DNA of 64,000 nucleotides from Pandoraea thiooxydans (GTDB lineage: Bacteria > Pseudomonadota > Gammaproteobacteria > Burkholderiales > Burkholderiaceae): positions 1,426,001-1,490,000 of the forward strand of contig NZ_CP014839.1 of NCBI RefSeq assembly GCF_001931675.1, in the 5' to 3' direction. The position numbers and the translations under genes were made by a program. Positions 9,130 to 18,581 of the stretch are shown piece by piece. How positions within the stretch are numbered: the first letter of the stretch is position 1; each line of letters opens with the position of its first letter. A model generated the notes under the pieces. The model saw only the letters and a list, made by a program, of their open reading frames with translations. It did no database searches and was not told the origin of the DNA.

Positions 9130-9708
9130 GCGCGGGAAATCGTCGTCTTCGCACCCGCACCCGGCTTCGCGGGCAATGATGCGATGCAATTGCCTGAAGC
9201 GCTCGTGCACCGGTGTTTGAAAGAGCGGATCGGCGCTCGGCATGGGCCTGTCACGCGCGATGGCATCCCAGTCGTCGCTGTCGAGGCGGGCCAGCGCCAT
9301 CGGGAAGAGCGTCAATTCTTCCATGGCGATGTTGTGACGCAGCCGCTCGCCATAGAGACGCAGCTGGAACTCGACCCATTCGGCCGAGGCGTTCTCCTCG
9401 CGGATCAATGATTCAAGCGCCTGCAGCAACTGATGTCCCTCGCGTACCAGCGTCGCATGCTGCGCCTCGATTTCGCGTCCCAACGCGACGGGCAGCGCGC
9501 GTTTGTTGAGCAGCCTCTCGACGATGCGATCTTCCAGCGCGTGATGATTGACGTCCGGAAAGCGCGTCAGGTAGTAGGTCGCGTCGACCAGCAATGCCGT
9601 GCTTGCCGACGACACGCCATGGACGGCGAGCGCCTGATCATCGAACAGGCGGATCAGCCGCTCGAGGTTGCCATGCTCGGCGCGCAGCGTGTCAACGATG
9701 CTCGTCAC
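9115..9708 (-). CDS. Hemerythrin-domain protein
   Basis: A 197-residue, mostly helical cytoplasmic protein. It shows the histidine and acidic ligands of the hemerythrin bundle: HGNLERL near the start, FPDVNHHALED, HATLVREGHQ and HNIAMEELTLFP, which together can hold a di-iron site. The C-terminus has a short CGCEDDD tail. Hemerythrins bind or sense oxygen or nitric oxide, or store iron. It is the last gene of a minus-strand operon (SdhB, cupin, AhpD-like, hemerythrin) and overlaps the AhpD-like gene by 17 bp, so the two are probably coupled in translation. Confidence 0.85.
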   Translation of the reverse strand: MTSIVDTLRAEHGNLERLIRLFDDQALAVHGVSSASTALLVDATYYLTRFPDVNHHALEDRIVERLLNKRALPVALGREIEAQHATLVREGHQLLQALESLIREENASAEWVEFQLRLYGERLRHNIAMEELTLFPMALARLDSDDWDAIARDRPMPSADPLFQTPVHERFRQLHRIIAREAGCGCEDDDFPRSIPH

Positions 9709-10057
9709 GATGGGCCTCCTGCGAGGCCGCGCGCCGGTTCATCTCGTCGATGGCCAGTGCCGAATGTGCGTAGGCGGCGCCGGCTCTCATCTCGGCCGCG
9801 ACCCAGATGGCCTCCATGATTTCCTGCTGCGTGGCGCCTTGCTTCAGTGCGCCGGCGGTGTGGCCGCGAATGCAGTAGGGGCACTGCGTGACGTGCGCCA
9901 CGGCAACGGCGATCAGTTCCTTCGTTTTCACCGGCAGCGCGCCGTCGGCAAACACCGCGCGGTTGAAAGCCATGAAAGCGGTTAGCGCATCCGGTGCCAT
10001 TTCCCGGCGTTGCGTTGCCATTTTTGGAGTCCATGGCGGGTACATCGAATCGTCCAT
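9692..10057 (-). CDS. Carboxymuconolactone decarboxylase/AhpD-family protein
   Basis: A 121-residue protein with the redox motif CPYC followed by IRGH, the AhpD-type CxxC plus histidine that acts in peroxide reduction. The conserved helical context (TKELIAVAVAHVTQCPYC) supports the family. The ATG at 10057 is chosen because GAGGT lies five bases upstream; longer in-frame extensions have no support. It sits between a cupin gene and the hemerythrin gene, in a group that looks suited to handling peroxide or oxygen. Confidence 0.85.
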   Translation of the reverse strand: MDDSMYPPWTPKMATQRREMAPDALTAFMAFNRAVFADGALPVKTKELIAVAVAHVTQCPYCIRGHTAGALKQGATQQEIMEAIWVAAEMRAGAAYAHSALAIDEMNRRAASQEAHRDEHR

Positions 10058-10127
10058 TATCGACCTCGTGTGAAGGCGGCCCCGGTTAAGGGCCAGTGTC
10101 TGCGCAGACCGGCTGGCCGGGACGGGC

Positions 10128-10463
10128 TCAGCGATCGTGCGGCAAATACAGCGTGACGAGCACCGACGTGTCGTCGAGCGCCTCGAGCCAGTGCGCATGA
10201 CCCGGCTCGACGAACAGCAGATCACCGGCGCGCATGGTATGCGTGGCCGCTGGCGTGGAGAACTTCAGGCGACCCTCCAGGCACTGCACGGTGATTTCGC
10301 CCGGCACCCGGTGTTCGGGGATGTGCTTGCCGGCCGGCAGCATCAAGCGGATTACTTCGAGACGCTCGGAGCGCACCAGCGTGACGGACTTGGCGTCCTT
10401 CAGCGCAGGGCCAAGCGGCCGGATGTCGATCAGTTCTCCGAATGCTGCACGCGGCGTTGCCAT
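10128..10463 (-). CDS. Single-domain cupin protein
   Basis: A 111-residue cupin. Motif 1 is seen as PAGKHIPEHRVPGEITVQCLEG and motif 2 as GDLLFVEPGHAHWLEALDD, the two histidine-bearing strands of the barrel that usually bind a metal. The function could be enzymatic or sensory; the sequence does not decide. The start follows an AGGAG eleven bases upstream. It begins 29 bp after the SdhB stop and is followed 70 bp later by the AhpD-like gene, consistent with one operon. Confidence 0.82.
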   Translation of the reverse strand: MATPRAAFGELIDIRPLGPALKDAKSVTLVRSERLEVIRLMLPAGKHIPEHRVPGEITVQCLEGRLKFSTPAATHTMRAGDLLFVEPGHAHWLEALDDTSVLVTLYLPHDR

Positions 10464-10492
10464 GGCGATTCCGGCTCCTGGATAAAATCGGT

Positions 10493-11200
10493 TCAAATGG
10501 TTCGGCGTGCCAGCATGGTCTTGATCTGGCCGATGGCTTGCGCCGGGTTCAGGCCTTTGGGGCAGACGTCGGTGCAATTCAGGATCGTGCGGCAGCGGAA
10601 CACGCGATAGGGGTCTTCGAGGTTGTCGAGGCGCGCGCCGGTTGCCTCGTCGCGCGAGTCGACCAGGAATCGATAGGCCTGCAGAAGTCCGGCGGGGCCA
10701 ACGTATTTGTCCGGGTTCCACCAATACGACGGACAGGCACTGGAGCAACAGGAGCACAGGATGCATTCGTAAAGGCCGTCGAGTTGATCGCGCTCCTGTG
10801 GCGACTGCAGGCGCTCGCGTTCGGGCGGCGGCGTATCGTTGATCAGATACGGCATGATCGAATCGTATTGCTTGAAGAAGCTCGTCATGTCGACGATAAG
10901 ATCGCGCACCACCGGCAGCCCCGGCAGGGGCCGCAGTACCGTATGCTGCGGCAGGTCGAGCAGGTTCGTGGTGCAGGCCAGCCCGTTCTTGCCGTTGATG
11001 TTCATCGCGTCGGAGCCGCAAACGCCTTCGCGGCACGAGCGCCGGAAAGTCAGTGACGGATCGATTGCTTTGAGGCGGATCAGCGCGTCGAGCAGCATTC
11101 GGTCGCCCGATGCGGGCTCGAGTTCGTACCTCTGCATGCGTGGGCCTGCGTCCTGATCAGGATCGTAGCGGTAGATCTCGAACGTTCTGGATTGATTCAC
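10493..11200 (-). CDS. sdhB: Succinate dehydrogenase/fumarate reductase iron-sulfur subunit, orphan copy
   Basis: A 235-residue SdhB. All cluster ligands are present: CREGVCGSD with C56, C61 and C76 for the 2Fe-2S centre, C146, C149, C152 and C213 for 4Fe-4S, and C156, C203 and C209 for 3Fe-4S, in the same order as E. coli SdhB. It starts at a GTG with GAGG seven bases upstream. No sdhC, sdhD or sdhA lies nearby; instead cupin, AhpD-like and hemerythrin genes follow on the same strand. Burkholderiales normally carry sdhCDAB elsewhere, so this is probably a second copy. Whether it joins a full complex is unknown. Confidence 0.85.
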   Translation of the reverse strand: MNQSRTFEIYRYDPDQDAGPRMQRYELEPASGDRMLLDALIRLKAIDPSLTFRRSCREGVCGSDAMNINGKNGLACTTNLLDLPQHTVLRPLPGLPVVRDLIVDMTSFFKQYDSIMPYLINDTPPPERERLQSPQERDQLDGLYECILCSCCSSACPSYWWNPDKYVGPAGLLQAYRFLVDSRDEATGARLDNLEDPYRVFRCRTILNCTDVCPKGLNPAQAIGQIKTMLARRTI

Positions 11201-11305
11201 AATGTTGCCTCGCTGCGTCTTGCGCCGGTATTCCGGCGACCTGTCATGCCCCCTGCGGAGCGCGACTGGCGCCGCACCGTACGAAGGCAACCTTTTGATT
11301 GAATG

Positions 11306-11320
11306 TATCACGATGTGATA
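11306..11320. promoter_or_regulatory. Perfect palindrome TATCAC-GAT-GTGATA
   Basis: Six-base arms separated by three bases, about 106 bp upstream of the sdhB GTG and 266 bp upstream of katG. The size and symmetry suit a dimeric regulator (CRP/FNR-, GntR- or MarR-like). The regulator is not identified. Confidence 0.5.
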
Positions 11321-11505
11321 TTTGTGAATAGGCTGCTACGGTGACTCAAGTTTGATCGGGATCAAGGTTCGGCGAGAGTTATTTTCCTCATCGATCGAGA
11401 CCTGGCTTTTCCTCCTGGAGTGGGCGGTCTGCCGCCTTCGGCGCCGGCCCGTTAGATTTTTTGTCTCGCCGCTATTGAATAAACCAATTTCCTCATGGCG
11501 TTGAT

Positions 11506-13766
<2,261 letters not shown>

Positions 13767-13810
13767 TCGTCGCGGCGATTGTGCGATAAGCCGCACACGC
13801 CGGAGCAAGG

Positions 13811-13838
13811 CGGCCGATCACAAGTCGGCCGTTTTTTT
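13811..13838 (+). terminator. Rho-independent terminator of katG
   Basis: CGGCCGA and TCGGCCG form a seven-base-pair stem with a seven-base loop, followed directly by seven T residues, 44 bp after the katG stop. Confidence 0.85.
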
Positions 13839-13883
13839 ATTGCTCGCGCCGCGAAAACGGTGCCGGTTCGGGCCGTCGGCGCG

Positions 13884-14312
13884 CTATTTCGGCAGACGCC
13901 GCAACACGCCGCTGAGTGTCGTGCCGGGTGCTACCGTGTTGTATACGGTGCCGAATTTTTTCACATTGTCGTGCAGTAACGTAAGCCGTCGATCCGGTTC
14001 GTCCGTATCGACCAGAATTTCGTATTCGATGGATGCCATGCTTGGCGGCACGTCCCGCCGCACACCGTGCAAGCGCACCTGCACGCCGCGCAGCTCGAAC
14101 TTGAGTATCGGTGTGACTCGCTCGATGCCTTTGATCATGCACGCCGCCAGCGCCGCCATCAGCAGCTCCGCCGGGTTGAAGGCATCCATTCGACCGGCCA
14201 GATCGGTGTCGAGATGGATTTCGGCCTGTTTGCAATGGGCGACGCTGCCATGGGCATCGACGCGCTGCGCGCTCACCGAGAAAGTCAGGGCCGCTTTCGT
14301 TTCGTTATTCAT
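13884..14312 (-). CDS. OsmC-family peroxide-resistance protein
   Basis: A 142-residue OsmC-like protein that probably reduces organic hydroperoxides with paired cysteines. Cysteines are seen in AHCKQAEIH near residue 27 and in the helix AALAACMIKGIERV. The fold features FNPAELLMAALAAC and the C-terminal LHDNVKKFGTVYNTV are family hallmarks. The spacing of the two cysteines is not the textbook Ohr arrangement, so I call the family and not Ohr. It converges on katG and sits 37 bp downstream of the phosphatase/VOC fusion gene. Confidence 0.82.
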   Translation of the reverse strand: MNNETKAALTFSVSAQRVDAHGSVAHCKQAEIHLDTDLAGRMDAFNPAELLMAALAACMIKGIERVTPILKFELRGVQVRLHGVRRDVPPSMASIEYEILVDTDEPDRRLTLLHDNVKKFGTVYNTVAPGTTLSGVLRRLPK

Positions 14313-14349
14313 GATTCCCGGGTCCGTGGTTCACGCCAATCGAGGCAGG

Positions 14350-15228
14350 TCATCCGATAACGGGTGCCGGCTCGGTGCCCGGCACCAGGAACACCGGTTG
14401 CTCGTCGGCCGGCTTTTGCGCAAGCTCGTCGCGGGTCAGGCGCGCGTAGACCTCGATCAGGGTGCCGTCGGGATCCTGGAGCCACAGTTCATGCAGCGGC
14501 GTGCCCTTCCAGGTGGTGCGAGGGGGCTTGGCGATCGACGCGCCGAATGCCAGGGCCCGGTGATAGGCATCGATCACCGCTTGACGATCGGCCATGCCGA
14601 TGCCCAGGTGGTAGAGCGTATCGTGATGCAGGGCCAGGCCGTCGGATACCATCAATACGAAATTGAGCTGCAGGTCGGGGCGAATGAAGGTCGCGTAGCG
14701 GTGCGTCCATTCTTTGGGCCAGGTGTCGAGCAGCCAGGCGTAAAAGCGCACGCTGGCGGGCAGGTCGTTGACGCGGATGCTGCCGTGAAACTCTTGCGCG
14801 GCAGGACCTTCGGGCAGGCCCAGCAGGCTGGCGAGCACCGCAATGCGGGCGCGGATCTGATCGCGCGCAAGCCGAAAGCGGGCGAGGATTTCCTCGGAGC
14901 CGAGCATATCGGCATCGGCCAGGGGGTTGGCGATAACCCAATTCAGGTGCCTGGCCTCGGCGCGCAGTCCGGGGTATGCCTGATCTGAGCCCAGGGTGAC
15001 CAGAACGTCGATCGCGGCCGCGTCGAAGGCGGGCGTCGGCTGGCCGCGCGCCGAGCCGATGTCGATGCCGATTTCGGCCATTGCGGCGATGGCGTGCGGA
15101 TCGACCGGAGCCAGTTCAGTCGCGGCGCCGATCACCTCCGCGCGCGCGCCGAGCAGTTGCCGCGCCAGCGCCTCGGCCATCTGGCCGAATGCCGAGTCGG
15201 CGCCTGATAAAAACAGTATGCGAACCAT
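14350..15228 (-). CDS. Fusion of a degenerate LMW-phosphatase/arsenate-reductase domain and a VOC domain
   Basis: A 292-residue two-domain protein. Residues 1-135 follow the low-molecular-weight tyrosine phosphatase/ArsC fold (ILFLSGADSAFGQMAEALAR), but the active-site loop is lost: the Cys position is Ser8, the Arg position is Phe14, and the Asp of the DPA motif appears as Asn101. Residues 146-265 form a VOC domain with ligand candidates His148, His207 and Glu259, spaced as in ArsI-type C-As lyases, but without the ArsI cysteine pair. The start at 15228 is preferred for an AAGGTG site. The role is unknown; the first domain probably binds a ligand or anion without catalysis. Confidence 0.75.
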   Translation of the reverse strand: MVRILFLSGADSAFGQMAEALARQLLGARAEVIGAATELAPVDPHAIAAMAEIGIDIGSARGQPTPAFDAAAIDVLVTLGSDQAYPGLRAEARHLNWVIANPLADADMLGSEEILARFRLARDQIRARIAVLASLLGLPEGPAAQEFHGSIRVNDLPASVRFYAWLLDTWPKEWTHRYATFIRPDLQLNFVLMVSDGLALHHDTLYHLGIGMADRQAVIDAYHRALAFGASIAKPPRTTWKGTPLHELWLQDPDGTLIEVYARLTRDELAQKPADEQPVFLVPGTEPAPVIG

Positions 15229-15302
15229 GACAGACACCTTGGTGAAAAACAACGGCGCTTAGCCGCTGGTCAAAAAAAGAGCCGCTGCGGGACAACACCC
15301 GC

Positions 15303-16004
15303 TTATGCCGTAGCGCCGAACATGAGACCGACACCGGCCGTGAGCGCCATCGCCAACGCGCCCCAGAAGGTCACCCGCCACATCCCTTTGACGATGCTGG
15401 CGCCCCCTGTGTAGGCGGCAAGCGCACCGAGCGCGGCCAGAAATGCAAGCGATGCGATACCGACTGTCCAGGCCAGCCACTGAGTGCCGGACACGAGGGC
15501 AACCAGCAATGGCAGGAGCGCGCCGACGGTGAAAGCCAGCGCCGAGGAGAACGCGGCCTGCAGCGGCCGGGCGCTGACCGTCTCGGAGATGCCCAGCTCG
15601 TCGCGGGCATGGCTGCCCAGGGCATCGGCGGCCATGAGCTGGGTGGCGACCTGCTCGGCCAGTTTTTGCTCGACGCCCCGCTGCACATAGATTGCCGCCA
15701 ATTCGGCGTGCTCGCGCTCGGTATCGGTCGCCAATTCGACGCGCTCGCGGGCGAGGTCGGCCTGTTCGGTGTCGGCCTGCGAGCTGACCGAGACGTATTC
15801 GCCGGCGGCCATCGACATCGCTCCGGCGACCAGTCCGGCGACACCGGCGATCATCACGGCGCCGTGCGTGCCGTTGGCGGAGGCCACGCCGATGATCAGG
15901 CTGGCGGTGGAGACAATGCCGTCGTTGGCCCCCAGTACGGCGGCGCGCAGCCAGCCGATGTGGTGCGTGCGGTGGCGCTCTGCCAGGTAATGGTCTGTTC
16001 TCAT
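15303..16004 (-). CDS. VIT1/CCC1-family iron/manganese transporter
   Basis: A 233-residue inner-membrane protein. The N-terminus has the family signature LRAAVLGANDGIVSTASLI in the first helix, then AMSMAAGEYVSVSSQ, a charged cytosolic helical stretch (about 77-130, rich in Glu and Gln) and three more membrane helices. CCC1/VIT1 proteins move Fe2+ or Mn2+ out of the cytosol using the proton gradient. Placement among oxidative-stress genes fits a role in limiting free iron, which is inference. Confidence 0.88.
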   Translation of the reverse strand: MRTDHYLAERHRTHHIGWLRAAVLGANDGIVSTASLIIGVASANGTHGAVMIAGVAGLVAGAMSMAAGEYVSVSSQADTEQADLARERVELATDTEREHAELAAIYVQRGVEQKLAEQVATQLMAADALGSHARDELGISETVSARPLQAAFSSALAFTVGALLPLLVALVSGTQWLAWTVGIASLAFLAALGALAAYTGGASIVKGMWRVTFWGALAMALTAGVGLMFGATA

Positions 16005-16061
16005 CGTTGTGCAATTAAAGTGGTTTGGCTGTCTTCAATTCGGGGGTAACGTTTGCGCCGC

Positions 16062-17441
16062 TCACAAGGGAATCACATCGCCCTTGGCCGGTACGTGAAC
16101 CTCTGTGTCTTTCAGTTGTGCCGCGAAGCTTTGCATGACCTGTTCGTCGCCGTGCACGAGAACCGTTCGCCTGGGGCGCAAGGCGCGGTGCCAGGCCAGC
16201 AGCTCGTCGCGATCCGCGTGCGCCGAAAAGCCGTTGATGGTGTAGAGCTTCGCGCGCACCGGCACGTTGTCGCCGAACAGGGTCACCTGTTTGGCGCCGT
16301 CGATCAGCAGGCGCGCGAGCGTGCCGCGCGCCGCGTAGCCGACGAAGATGATGCTGGAGTCTTCGCGCCAGAGATTGTGGCGCAAATGATGGCGCACCCG
16401 CCCGCCGGTGCACATGCCGGAGCCGGCCATGATCACGGCGCCGCCGACCAGCCGATTCAGAGCCATCGACTCGTCGGTCTGGCGAGTGAAGCGCAGCGCC
16501 GGCAGCTTGAACGGGTCCTTGCCGCCTTCGAACATCGCGTAGTCTTTCGGCGCATAGCATTCGGCATGGCGGCGAAAGATTTCGGTTGCCGAGATTGCCA
16601 TCGGCGAATCCAGAAACACGGGCAGCGAGCGCTGCAGGCGCCCCTTCTCGATGCCTTCGCGCAGATAGTAGAGGATCTCCTGGGCGCGCTCCATGGCGAA
16701 GGTCGGAATGACGACGTTGCCGCCGCGCGCAAAGGTGTCGGTAATGGCCGTGTAGAGCTCTTCGATCGACGGCGCCAACGCTTTGTGCAGCCGGTCGCCG
16801 TAAGTGGTTTCCATGACTACCGTGTCGGCTGGCGGAGGAATTTGCGGATTGCGCAGGATCGCCCGGCCGCTGTATCCGAGATCGCCCGAGAAAATGATCG
16901 ACCCACGCGGCGCCTGTGTTTGTTCGATGCGAATGCTGGCCGAGCCGAGAATGTGGCCGGCATCGTAAAAGGTGGCGCTCAGGTGCGGCGTGAGCGCCAC
17001 TGCTTCACCGTACGTGGCGGTGCGGCCGAACCGATCGAGTGCGTTGAGCGCATCGAGCGTGTCGTAGAGCGGCCTGTGCTGCGCTTCGCCGCGCCGAGCC
17101 GCGTGTCGCGCGTGGCGTTCCGCGTCTTCCTCGTGCAGGCGGGCCGCATCCAGCATCACCAGCCGAGCCAGTTCGCGCGTGGCCGCCGTGGTGATTATCT
17201 CTCCGGTGAAGCCGCGCTTGACCAGCAACGGGATCCGTCCGCAGTGGTCGAGATGGGCGTGCGTGAGCAGCAGCACGTCGATCGATTTGGGATCGAAGCC
17301 GAACGCTTCGGCGTTTTCGTCGTCGAGGTCGCGGCCGCCCTGATACATGCCGCAATCGATCAGGAGGCGCTTGCCCTGCGCCTCGAGCAGGTGGCAGGAG
17401 CCGGTGACTTCGCGGTCCGCGCCGTGAAACGATATCTTCAT
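16062..17441 (-). CDS. MBL-fold beta-CASP nuclease (RNA-processing exonuclease type)
   Basis: A 459-residue metallo-beta-lactamase-fold hydrolase of the CPSF/YSH1-like group. The metal motif HAHLDHCG is near residue 60, with further ligands in YDAGHILGSA, FSGDLG and the C-terminal NGFSAHADRDELLAWH. The inserted beta-CASP domain includes VIPTFAMERAQEILYYL and GSGMCTGGRVRHHL. Such enzymes cut RNA; some bacterial members are stress-linked. The ATG overlaps the stop of the LOG-family gene by four bases, so the pair is translationally coupled. Confidence 0.88.
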   Translation of the reverse strand: MKISFHGADREVTGSCHLLEAQGKRLLIDCGMYQGGRDLDDENAEAFGFDPKSIDVLLLTHAHLDHCGRIPLLVKRGFTGEIITTAATRELARLVMLDAARLHEEDAERHARHAARRGEAQHRPLYDTLDALNALDRFGRTATYGEAVALTPHLSATFYDAGHILGSASIRIEQTQAPRGSIIFSGDLGYSGRAILRNPQIPPPADTVVMETTYGDRLHKALAPSIEELYTAITDTFARGGNVVIPTFAMERAQEILYYLREGIEKGRLQRSLPVFLDSPMAISATEIFRRHAECYAPKDYAMFEGGKDPFKLPALRFTRQTDESMALNRLVGGAVIMAGSGMCTGGRVRHHLRHNLWREDSSIIFVGYAARGTLARLLIDGAKQVTLFGDNVPVRAKLYTINGFSAHADRDELLAWHRALRPRRTVLVHGDEQVMQSFAAQLKDTEVHVPAKGDVIPL

Positions 17442-18403
17442 GGTTGTCTCGTCGGTTGGTTTGCGGGTTCGTCGAGCAGTGCGCTGCCGTTTTGACGATG
17501 CCAGGCGAGGATGCCGTTCCACGCTTCCTCGGCCGACTCGGCGTACCAGAACAGCTCGCGATCTTCTTCGTCGATGCTGCCTGTGTCGACCAGGAAATCG
17601 ACATTGAAAACCTTTTGCCAATAGGCCTGGCCGATCAGCACGATCGGAATGGGCGCGCTCTTGCGGGTCTGGATCAGCGTCAGCGCGCAGAACAGTTCGT
17701 CCAGCGTGCCATAGCCGCCCGGCAAAGCCACCAGCGCGGCGGCGCGCTTGACGAAGTGGAGCTTGCGCATCGCGAAGTAGTGAAACTGCAGGCACAGGCC
17801 CGGCGTGATGTAGGGGTTCGGGTACTGTTCGCGCGGCAGCCTGATGTTCAGGCCGACGCTTGGCGCGCCGGCGTCGAACGCGCCGCGGTTGACAGCCTCC
17901 ATGGCGCCCGGGCCGCCGCCGGTGAGCACTGCCAGTCGCGGGTTACCCGCGTTGCCCACCAGTTGCCCCAACTGGTGTCCGACCATGTAGTAAGGGGAGA
18001 GGGCCAGGCGGTGTTCGGCCAGCCGCAATGCGCGCGCGCAGGCGGTATCGGCGGGGCGTGCGGCCATGGCACGGCGCGCCGCATCGAGCTCGCGGCTCGC
18101 CGTGTCGGGCTCGCGCAGACGCGTGCTGCCGAAGACGACGATCGTGCGCTCGATGCCGTGGGCCGCGAGCACCAGTTCGGCCTTGAGGTAGTCCAGTTGA
18201 ATGCGCGCGCCGCGCACCGCGTCGGTATGCAGGAAGGCGACATCGCTGTCGGCCTCCAGGTACGACGGGTCCTGCATGATGGCACGCAGGCGTTGATCGA
18301 CCTCGGCTTCTTCCTCGCGGGATTTGGGGTGCTCCCAGGGCAGCGGCGTGCGGCGCACGTTGCGTTGCGCGGGCGGCGGGATGGTGGGCTTCTTGGCACT
18401 CAA
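17438..18403 (-). CDS. LOG-family protein (TIGR00730-like)
   Basis: A 321-residue Rossmann-fold protein. It carries the family nucleotide-binding motifs GGGPGAMEAVNRGA and LPGGYGTLDELF (the PGGxGTxxE signature). Known LOG proteins are phosphoribohydrolases acting on nucleoside monophosphates such as N6-modified AMP; older annotation as lysine decarboxylase is wrong for most. The N-terminal 95 residues, rich in charge, are longer than in the minimal enzymes. It is the first gene of the LOG/beta-CASP pair and ends in a 4-bp overlap. Confidence 0.87.
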   Translation of the reverse strand: MSAKKPTIPPPAQRNVRRTPLPWEHPKSREEEAEVDQRLRAIMQDPSYLEADSDVAFLHTDAVRGARIQLDYLKAELVLAAHGIERTIVVFGSTRLREPDTASRELDAARRAMAARPADTACARALRLAEHRLALSPYYMVGHQLGQLVGNAGNPRLAVLTGGGPGAMEAVNRGAFDAGAPSVGLNIRLPREQYPNPYITPGLCLQFHYFAMRKLHFVKRAAALVALPGGYGTLDELFCALTLIQTRKSAPIPIVLIGQAYWQKVFNVDFLVDTGSIDEEDRELFWYAESAEEAWNGILAWHRQNGSALLDEPANQPTRQP

Positions 18404-18581
18404 CGTTCGCCTCCTGTGCGTGGCATACGGTCAATCGAGGGCGCCTTGGCAGACGTGCACGTGCTCCGGTGCGGGGCTTTGTTTGCGTGAAGACAAGCGG
18501 ATAAAGCGAGCAAATGCCGCCGCTTTGTTAATGTTGCCGTGTTTGGATGCGGGCCGGTTTGATTTTTATCATCGGCGCACG

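Noticed and set aside
17438-18403. Lysine decarboxylase
   Set aside because: The PGGxGTxxE motif marks a LOG-family phosphoribohydrolase-like protein; no PLP-binding decarboxylase features are present.
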